Of a DNA stretch of 8,276 nt, positions 1 through 5,242 are shown one piece after another (positions within the stretch are counted from its first letter, which is position 1; the number at the start of each line of letters is the position of its first letter). Source of the DNA: a bacterium (GTDB taxonomy: Bacteria; Planctomycetota; J058; JACQDU01). The stretch lies in assembly GCA_016200955.1 (NCBI GenBank), contig JACQDU010000470.1, positions 1 to 8,276 of the forward strand. Reading direction: 5' to 3'. The notes under the pieces were generated by a model, which did not search any database, had not been told where the DNA came from, and saw only the letters and a program-made list of their open reading frames with translations. The position numbers and the translations under genes were made by a program.

Positions 1-978
1 GAGGAGGAGCGCTTCGTGGGCGTCGGGAGTCCCCGGCGCCTCGTCGATCGCGCGCGAGAGGGGCTCGAAGGCCGAGCCCGCCGCTCCCCGGAAGATGGCG
101 CGTCGGAGCGCGACCTCGCCCGCGAGCCTCGGGCTCGGGTCCATGGCTTCCTGCGAGGGGAGGAGCTCTCCCCGCGTCGCGAGGAGGAACCTGAGCCCGC
201 TCCGGTTCGCGACTAGGTCCGATCGGCCCGCCGCGAACGCGAGACGGTCGTGGTCTTCCTTGAACGGAGTCTTCTCTATGAGAGAGAGGGCGTCGACGTC
301 GTGCCCGCGGCGCAGGAGGATCCACGCGCGGGCTCGCGCCGCGGCCGACTTGACGCCGGGCGCGCTCGCGACGTCGTTCTCCGCGCCGTCCAGGTCGCCC
401 GCCTGCGCCCGCGCGAGCGCGCGGAAGGCGTAAGCCTCCTCGAGCCCCGGCACGATCTCGAGCGCGCGCGAGGCCGCGGCGGCCTCCTCCTTGGGAAGCT
501 TCCCCTCCGCCGCCGTGAGGAGGCCGAGCGCGCGCGACCTCCGGGCGCGCTCGAGGAGGACGTTCGTGCCGAAGGCTCCCACGACCGCGACTCCCGCCAG
601 CGCGACGAGGCCCGCGGCTCGCTTGAGCCGGCCGGGCCAGAGCAGCTTCGGCCTGACGACGCCGAACGCCCCCGACGAAGGAGGAGGGCCGGGGAAGGGG
701 GCCTCCTCGGGTCCGCGGCGCATGGTCGCGCGGAGCCGCGCGCGCGCGACCTCGAGCGCCTCGCCGAACGCGGCGACGGTCGCCGGCCGCTCCTCGGGGC
801 GCGTCCTGAGAGCCGAGACGAGGACGCTCGCGATCGGGGGAGACGTGCCCTCGGGAGAGCCGATCCCCGCCTCGAGCTTCCTCGCTCGCTCGTCCGCCGA
901 CAGGCCGTCGAGGGGCGCGGAGCCGGTCAGGCAGAAATGCAAGAGAGAGCCCAGGTCGAAGACGAGGGCGCGCTCGTC
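1..978 (-). CDS. C-terminal continuation of the kinase-like receptor: rest of C-lobe, TM helix, TPR-like region (runs off left edge)
   Basis: Directly after the TGA at 979-981, in the same frame, 326 codons stay open to the window edge with strongly G/C third positions. The first residues, DERALVFDLGSLLHFCLTG, match the kinase subdomain usually written DxRADVYALGxxLYxxLTG. A later R-x-x-E-E-R-P stretch matches the end of a kinase C-lobe. A Pro/Ser-rich linker follows, then a hydrophobic helix encoded at about 553-621 (LVALAGVAVVGAFG) flanked by basic residues. Beyond it lies an Ala-rich helical part with at least one TPR-like unit (RALEIVPGLEEAYAFRALAR), probably outside the cytoplasmic membrane. 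The end of the protein is not in the window. Whether this part is translated is unknown. Read-through or a sequencing error would make it one protein with the N-terminal piece; otherwise a restart is needed, for example at the TTG near 940-942 or the ATG at 721-723. Family assignment is good, integrity is uncertain. Confidence 0.6.
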
Positions 979-1524
979 TCACTTGCCCGCCTCGCGTCCT
1001 CCGAGCTCGGGCGCACGCGAGCGAGGCGCGTGGAGGAGGTCGCCGGTCCCGAGCACGGGCCGCGGCCCCGTCTCGTGCTCGAGGACGACGACGACGTTCT
1101 CGGGAGAGAGGTCGATCGAGAGCGCGCCCTTCGCGTGAGCGTAGGCGAGGGCCCGCGCCAGCTCCGCTATGAGAGCGAGGGCGTGTCCCTCGGCGAGCCG
1201 CTTGCGCTCGGCCACCCACTCGGCGAGCGTCTTCCCCTTCTGGAGCTCGAGCACGAGGAACGGCGCGCCCTCGTCCACTCCCGCGTCGAGGACGCGCACG
1301 ACGCCCGGGTGGTCGAGCCGGCGCAGCAGGTCCGCCTCGCGGTGGAAGCGCGCGAGCGCGAGCGGGTCGCTCGTCTTCTCGAACGTCCTGAGAGCGACGG
1401 TGCGCCCGGTCTCGGTGTCGAGGGCCTCGCTCGTCCCCGGCTCTCCGTGGGAGGAAGAGCCTTGTCTCTGGTAGCGGCGGTTGCCGGCCGGCGGCGTCTT
1501 CTCGGCGGTCCCCTCGGAGCTCAT
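979..1524 (-). CDS. N-terminal part of a kinase-like (pseudokinase) protein, ended by an in-frame TGA
   Basis: This encodes 181 residues of a Hanks-type Ser/Thr kinase fold in which key catalytic residues are missing. The glycine-rich loop is degenerate (about residues 22-30, GSSSHGEPG). The VAIK lysine is Arg (VALR, R46). HRD is replaced by SID (136-138), although D138 and N143 of the DLSPEN stretch remain. DFG reads GTG (159-161). The helix-C Glu (E63 in FHREADLL) and the APE motif (171-173) are present, and only about nine residues separate GTG from APE, so the activation segment is short. Translation stops at 979-981, just where the kinase fold should continue, and the same frame carries on below. 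I chose the ATG at 1522-1524 because G/C-rich third positions begin there. A TTG at 1675-1677 is open in frame, but the codons between have mixed third bases and include TTA. The gene is a pseudokinase or a decaying kinase; ATP phosphotransfer looks unlikely. Confidence 0.72.
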   Translation of the reverse strand: MSSEGTAEKTPPAGNRRYQRQGSSSHGEPGTSEALDTETGRTVALRTFEKTSDPLALARFHREADLLRRLDHPGVVRVLDAGVDEGAPFLVLELQKGKTLAEWVAERKRLAEGHALALIAELARALAYAHAKGALSIDLSPENVVVVLEHETGPRPVLGTGDLLHAPRSRAPELGGREAGK

Positions 1525-1997
1525 CTCCCTGGTTCTACCGGTCTCGACGGGAGTTCGCAAAGATGTCGGACCTTCGTGAGAGGATTCCTTCGCCTGCGAG
1601 TAGGGAGCGCGGGCCGGGACGGTGCTTTCGTTCTCCTGGGCCGTGTGTAAAGAGGGCGGGCTGGGTCGAGCCAGCAAGTCCGGGGGGTCTCCACTCGCGC
1701 GAGGGCCTTCGCAGCGCGGGTGCGGCAGAGAGCACGGCGCCCCTGGTGGGAACGGACGGGGATACGTTCAGTCCGTCACCCCGAACGCGACACCCTTCGT
1801 CGGCATCGCCGGCGGGGGCTCTGCGCTCTGGAGCGGGAAGAGGAGGGATGGTCCGTCCCCCCCGCCCCCGTGAAAGAACTTGCACACGCGGGTCGCCTCC
1901 TCCCCCGTCCCACGGCCCCAAGCCCCGGCAAGAGCGTGCACGCGTCTGGCTCGCCCGATGCTCCGGTTCCACGGTTAGACTGAGCGCGCGAACTCCC
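1525..1997. other. Divergent intergenic region, no gene recognised
   Basis: These 473 bases separate the minus-strand kinase-like gene from the plus-strand transporter operon and should hold both promoters. Open frames cross it on both strands, but their products are Pro/Arg/Ser-rich without domain character and their third codon positions are mixed. I noted a six-base inverted repeat, ACGGAC (1752-1757) and GTCCGT (1771-1776), 13 bases apart, which could be a weak operator, and a C-rich run near 1855-1868. A TAGACT at 1976-1981 could be a -10 box for the operon, 16 bases before its ATG, but I found no -35 partner. No tRNA, riboswitch or mobile element is visible. Confidence 0.6.
1532..1560 (-). 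promoter_or_regulatory. Candidate sigma-70-like promoter for the kinase-like gene
   Basis: Read on the minus strand, TTGCGA (1560-1555) and TAGAAC (1537-1532) are separated by exactly 17 bases, and each matches four of six consensus bases. The -10 box ends seven bases before the ATG at 1524, so transcription would begin at or next to the start codon and the mRNA would be leaderless or nearly so. A GGGAG abuts the ATG, too close to act as a normal ribosome binding site, which fits that reading. Such matches arise by chance, so support is modest. Confidence 0.3.
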
Positions 1998-2813
1998 ATG
2001 ATCGAGCTCGACGGCGTGGTCGCCTCCTATCGCACGGGCTTCACGCGAAGGCGGCGCGTCGTCCTCGACGGGATCGGCTTCCGCATCCCGAAGGGAGCGA
2101 TCGCCGGCTACCTCGGCGTGAACGGCGCGGGGAAGACGACGACGATCAAGCTCATCGTCGGGATCAACTCGCCGGACGCGGGCCGGATCGCGACGGGCAC
2201 CTTCCCCGCGGGGTCGCGCGAGTCCAAGGCGACGCTCGGATACTTGCCGGAGAACCCGTACTTCTACGAGTACCTGACGCCCCTCGAGGCGCTCGAGTTC
2301 TACGGCCGTCTCTCGGGCGTCCCGCGAGCGGAGCGGCGGACGCGCGCAGAGAAGGTCCTCGCGGAGGTCGACCTCCGCTACGCGGCCAGCCAGGCGGTGC
2401 GCGAGTTCTCGAAGGGAATGCGCCAGCGCCTCGGGCTCGCGCAGGCGCTCATCCACTCGCCCGAGCTCCTCGTGCTCGACGAGCCGCTCACGGGGCTCGA
2501 TCCCATGGGGCGGAAGCTCCTCCGAGCCGACGAGGGCCCCTTCCGCGTCGCCTTCGAGGGAGTTCCGGAGGAGAAGCTCGCCCGGATCGGCGAGGCCGCG
2601 GGCGCGAAGGTCGAGCGGCGCGGCGCGCGCCACGAGGTCCAGACCAGGGATCGCTCGTCGGCGGAGCGCGCTCTCGTGGAGGTCCAGGCCGCGGGAGGGA
2701 AGCTCGAGGTCTTCCAGCCCGTGGGAGTCACGCTCGAGGACTATTTCCTCAAGACCTACGGCCGCTCGCGGCTCCCTCCCGACGAGAAGCCCGGCGGGAG
2801 CGCCGCTCCGTGA
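1998..2813 (+). CDS. ABC transporter ATP-binding protein (ABC-2 type), apparently lacking the H-loop segment
   Basis: This 271-residue protein is the nucleotide-binding subunit that would power the permease encoded next. It shows Walker A at residues 40-47 (GVNGAGKT), a Q-loop region LPENPYFYEYLT in which Glu takes the Gln position (common in this subgroup), the signature FSKGMRQR (137-144), Walker B LLVLDEP (157-163) and a D-loop GLDP (166-169). Directly after GRKLLR (171-176) the sequence jumps to ADEGPFRVAFEG, which resembles the C-terminal accessory domain that normally follows the catalytic core. The stretch between, with the last core strand, the SSH-type H-loop histidine and the following helix, is absent without loss of frame. 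From memory of the family I estimate 50-65 residues are missing. The C-terminal end VTLEDYFLKTYG is typical. The ATG at 1998 starts exactly at the domain edge (MIELDGVVASY) but has no Shine-Dalgarno. The stop overlaps the next start as GTGA. ATP binding is plausible; efficient hydrolysis is doubtful. Confidence 0.9.
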   Translation: MIELDGVVASYRTGFTRRRRVVLDGIGFRIPKGAIAGYLGVNGAGKTTTIKLIVGINSPDAGRIATGTFPAGSRESKATLGYLPENPYFYEYLTPLEALEFYGRLSGVPRAERRTRAEKVLAEVDLRYAASQAVREFSKGMRQRLGLAQALIHSPELLVLDEPLTGLDPMGRKLLRADEGPFRVAFEGVPEEKLARIGEAAGAKVERRGARHEVQTRDRSSAERALVEVQAAGGKLEVFQPVGVTLEDYFLKTYGRSRLPPDEKPGGSAAP

Positions 2814-3655
2814 GCTCTCGGGTGAACGTCGAGGCGATCCTCGCGGTCGCGCAGAACACCTTCAAGGAGTCGGCGCGGAACCGAGTCCTCTACGCGCTCG
2901 TGGGAGCGACGATCTTCGTCTCGGGGCTCTCGTACGTCCTCGTCGCGGTCTCGGGAGTGGAGGACGCCGACCCGTCGCGGAAGCTCCGGATCGTGGCCGA
3001 CGTGTCGCTCTCGGCGATCGCGCTCCTGGGCTCGCTCTGCGCGATCTTCCTCGGCACGAACCTCGTCTACCAGGAAGTCGAGCGGAAGACGGTCTACACG
3101 ATCCTCGCGCGCCCGATCGGGCGCGGGGAGTTCGTGCTGGGGAAGTTCCTCGGGCTCTCGTCGGTCGTCGTCGCGGCCGTCCTCGTCATGGCGCTCGGCT
3201 TCGCCCTCATCTTCATCGCGTACGGAGGAGCGGGCTCGCTCTCGCCCAGGCTGTTCCTCGCGATCGCGTTCACGGCGGTCGAGCTCGTGGTCGTCGTCGC
3301 GATCGCGCTCGTCTTCTCGGCGATCGCGCATCCCATCGAGGGAGCGATCTTCGCCTTCGTCGTCACGCTCGCGGGGCACGCGACCGAGAACCTGAACCGG
3401 CTCGGCGAGGAGCTCCTGAAGCTGAAGGCCGGACAGCCGCCGCCGGGGATCTTCGAGCACGGGCTCTCGAAGGTCCTGTGGGTGCTCTACGTGATCCTCC
3501 CGAACCTCGAGAACCTGAACTTCCGCGCCGACGCCGTGACGCCGGGGTTCGAGATCGAGCCGGGGAGACCCGGGTTCGCCCTCATGTACGCTCTCCTGTA
3601 CACGACGCTCCTCCTCGCGATCGCGGCGGCGGCGTTCAGGAGGAAGACCCTGTGA
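2810..3655 (+). CDS. ABC-2 type permease subunit
   Basis: This 281-residue integral membrane protein would form the membrane channel or platform for the preceding ATPase. It has about six hydrophobic segments: residues 28-48, 64-84, 114-138, 149-171, a weaker one at 176-190, and 255-275. The cytoplasmic loop VYQEVERKTVYTILARPIGR followed by GEFVLGKFLG is characteristic of ABC-2 permeases related to gliding-motility and Cu-processing (NosY-like) transporters. A second family-like stretch is ILPNLENLNFRADAV before the last helix. The start is a GTG at 2810 that overlaps the ATPase stop (GTGA), with GGGAG at 2796-2800 nine bases upstream, so translational coupling is likely. The stop in turn overlaps the next gene's GTG. 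The length is normal and no damage is visible. The substrate cannot be read from the sequence: ABC-2 systems move polysaccharides, lipids, drugs or proteins. Confidence 0.9.
   Translation: MSSRVNVEAILAVAQNTFKESARNRVLYALVGATIFVSGLSYVLVAVSGVEDADPSRKLRIVADVSLSAIALLGSLCAIFLGTNLVYQEVERKTVYTILARPIGRGEFVLGKFLGLSSVVVAAVLVMALGFALIFIAYGGAGSLSPRLFLAIAFTAVELVVVVAIALVFSAIAHPIEGAIFAFVVTLAGHATENLNRLGEELLKLKAGQPPPGIFEHGLSKVLWVLYVILPNLENLNFRADAVTPGFEIEPGRPGFALMYALLYTTLLLAIAAAAFRRKTL
3638..3643 (+). promoter_or_regulatory. Perfect Shine-Dalgarno AGGAGG fixing the GTG start at 3652
   Basis: AGGAGG lies inside the last codons of the permease gene, eight bases before the GTG at 3652-3654. It supports that GTG over the longer open frame reaching back to 3478, and it argues that the third operon gene is well translated. 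Confidence 0.8.
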
Positions 3656-5103
3656 GAAAGCTCGCGGGCTGGCTCGCCTTCCTCCTGGGCGCGCTCGCGC
3701 TCTTCCCTCTCCAGGGAGCGATCGACCGGGTGAGGACGAGGCGCGCGTCCTCTCTCCTCTACATGCCCGACCGCCGCCTCATGAAGGTCGTCTCGTGCGG
3801 ATACGGGCCCGTGATCGCGGACCTCGTCTGGGTCCAGTCGATCAACTACGTGATCGAGGAGTTCGGGACCGGAGCGACTCACATAAACCACCTCTACGAC
3901 CTGTTCGACACGCTGACGGAGCTCGATCCGAACTTCATCGACGCCTACGTCACGGGAGCCATGTTCCTCTCGGCGCTCGCGCAGGAGCCCGAGCGCGCGC
4001 TCCCTCTCCTCGAGAAGGGCCAGGGGCACCTCCTCGGGATCGAGATCGACGGCGCGGACGTGAGAGAGGATCGCGCTCGAGCCGGCCGCGTCGCGCCCGA
4101 CCACCCCGAGCGGTGGCGGATCCTGCACGAGACCGCCGCGACTCACCTCGTCACGCTCGCGGGCTTCTCCCCCTCGGACAAGGAGCGCCAGGAGGAGATC
4201 CGCGCGGCGGGCCGCATCCTCGTGTTCGGCGCGAAGCGTTATCCGCGCTCGCGCTGCCCGTCGAGGCCGGAGTGGTACGAGTCGGTCGGGCCGAAGCTGG
4301 AGCGCGCCCCGGTCCGGCTCGCGCGGCGAGGGGGCCCGGGACAGGGCTCCGAGCGCGGGAGCCGCGCGGACTGGCGGCTCGCACAGAAGCTCGTCTGGGG
4401 ACCGCGGCGCGACTTCTCCCCCGAGGGGTCGCCCATGCGGGCGGTCGCGGTGAAGCGACTCGCGGAGATCGACGCGACGGAGAAGCTCGAGGACCTGGAA
4501 GGCGACCTCGAGCGCTTCTACGCGGCACAGCCCCTGCCCGCGACGCCTCCTTCGCTCCTCGCGTTCGAGGGCCCGCGCTCGGTGTGCCTGGGCCTGGACC
4601 GGGACATGGCGCAGCTCCGCGAGCAGCTCGAGGATCCGCTCAAGGTCGGCTTCTTCCTCGTCCAGCCCGAGAGCGTCCTCTCGCGCGCCGACCGCGCGCG
4701 GTTCGAGCGAGAGCTCGAGGCAACGGTCTTCGACTTCCTCGACGCGACCGGAGCTCTCCCGGCGTCGATCGAGAAGGTGGAGGAGCTCTTCCTGGCGCAG
4801 GGGAGAAGCATTCCGCGACTTCCCCATGGAGTCGACGCCTTCGTGAGCCCGCGCACGGGGAGCGTCTCCCTGGTCGGGAAGGTCGTTGCTCCCGCCGTCG
4901 ACGCCGCGACCTTCGAGCGGGCCATCGCGCGCCGCGTCGCGGGCTTCCGCTCCCGCAACGACCGCTGGCCGACATCGCTCGAGGAGCTCGAGGCGGACCT
5001 CGCCCGCCAGGGGAGCGCGCCGATCGTCGCCCCTCGCTGGATCCGCGTCAGCTACGACGCGTCTTCCGGGGAGTGCCGGGCCGAGGGCCGAGCGCCGTTC
5101 TAG
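3652..5103 (+). CDS. Membrane-anchored TPR-like protein, third gene of the ABC-2 operon
   Basis: This 483-residue protein has an N-terminal hydrophobic segment (about residues 5-21, GWLAFLLGALALFPL) that acts as an uncleaved anchor or signal; the rest probably lies outside the cytoplasmic membrane. Residues 40-125 match a family often found beside ABC-2 transporters: PDRRLMKVVSCGYGPVIADL, an ADLVW motif, then LYDLFDTLTELDPNFIDAY, which is TPR-like, and RALPLLEKG. Residues 126-150 look like an insertion before the next helical unit (PERWRILHETAATHL). Residues 215-245 are unusually Arg/Gly-rich, yet third codon positions stay G/C, so I do not infer a frameshift. Residues 351-407 and 421-477 are two copies of a short motif of the FER...LP.S.EELE...QG type. 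The start is a GTG inside the GTGA overlap, with a perfect Shine-Dalgarno; the stop is TAG at 5101-5103. A role as assembly or substrate-binding partner of the exporter is inferred from context. Confidence 0.85.
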   Translation: MRKLAGWLAFLLGALALFPLQGAIDRVRTRRASSLLYMPDRRLMKVVSCGYGPVIADLVWVQSINYVIEEFGTGATHINHLYDLFDTLTELDPNFIDAYVTGAMFLSALAQEPERALPLLEKGQGHLLGIEIDGADVREDRARAGRVAPDHPERWRILHETAATHLVTLAGFSPSDKERQEEIRAAGRILVFGAKRYPRSRCPSRPEWYESVGPKLERAPVRLARRGGPGQGSERGSRADWRLAQKLVWGPRRDFSPEGSPMRAVAVKRLAEIDATEKLEDLEGDLERFYAAQPLPATPPSLLAFEGPRSVCLGLDRDMAQLREQLEDPLKVGFFLVQPESVLSRADRARFERELEATVFDFLDATGALPASIEKVEELFLAQGRSIPRLPHGVDAFVSPRTGSVSLVGKVVAPAVDAATFERAIARRVAGFRSRNDRWPTSLEELEADLARQGSAPIVAPRWIRVSYDASSGECRAEGRAPF

Positions 5104-5104
5104 A

Positions 5105-5127
5105 GCGGTTCCGGGGCCGCGAACCGC
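5105..5127 (+). terminator. Hairpin after the transporter operon, possible terminator without U-tract
   Basis: GCGGTTC (5105-5111) and GAACCGC (5121-5127) form a perfect seven-base stem with a nine-base loop, starting one base after the TAG stop. The sequence that follows is C-rich (CCCCTCCCGTC) rather than a T-run, so it is not a classical intrinsic terminator. It may protect the 3' end or work with Rho. Confidence 0.45.
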
Positions 5128-5186
5128 CCCTCCCGTCGCTCACAGAAACCTCACAAAGCCATGTCTTTCCGCTCGCAGCGCGAACC

Positions 5187-5215
5187 TTGTCGATCCGGCG
5201 CGACGTGGCTAACCT
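5187..5215 (+). promoter_or_regulatory. Candidate sigma-70-like promoter of the transmembrane kinase gene
   Basis: TTGTCG (5187-5192) and TAACCT (5210-5215) are spaced by 17 bases. The first matches four of six consensus bases, and the second keeps the important T-A and final T. Transcription would start near 5222, about 20 bases before the ATG at 5243, leaving room for the purine-rich GGGGGAG at 5233-5239. A small inverted pair, GTCG (5189-5192) and CGAC (5201-5204), overlaps the promoter and could be incidental. Confidence 0.4.
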
Positions 5216-5242
5216 GACCGTCGCGCTCATAAGGGGGAGTTC

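Noticed and set aside
979..981. Selenocysteine or an alternative code as the explanation of the TGA
   Set aside because: The position is not a redox site in kinases, I saw no clear selenocysteine-type hairpin right after it, and other genes in the window use TGA as a normal stop.
250..1650. Plus-strand open frame of 466 codons opposite the kinase-like gene
   Set aside because: It is Arg/Glu/Leu-rich without domain features and lies antisense to recognisable kinase sequence. GC-rich DNA leaves antisense frames open by default.
1752..1776. Inverted repeat as a defined operator
   Set aside because: Six bases per arm with a 13-base gap is expected by chance in GC-rich DNA, and no promoter sits beside it.
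1563..1997. N-terminal extension of the ABC ATPase frame
   Set aside because: The added residues are Pro/Arg/Ser-rich with mixed third codon positions, and the ABC domain begins exactly at the ATG at 1998.
3478..3651. N-terminal extension of the TPR-like gene frame into the permease gene
   Set aside because: It lies within the conserved permease end, and the GTG at 3652 has a perfect Shine-Dalgarno and a GTGA overlap.
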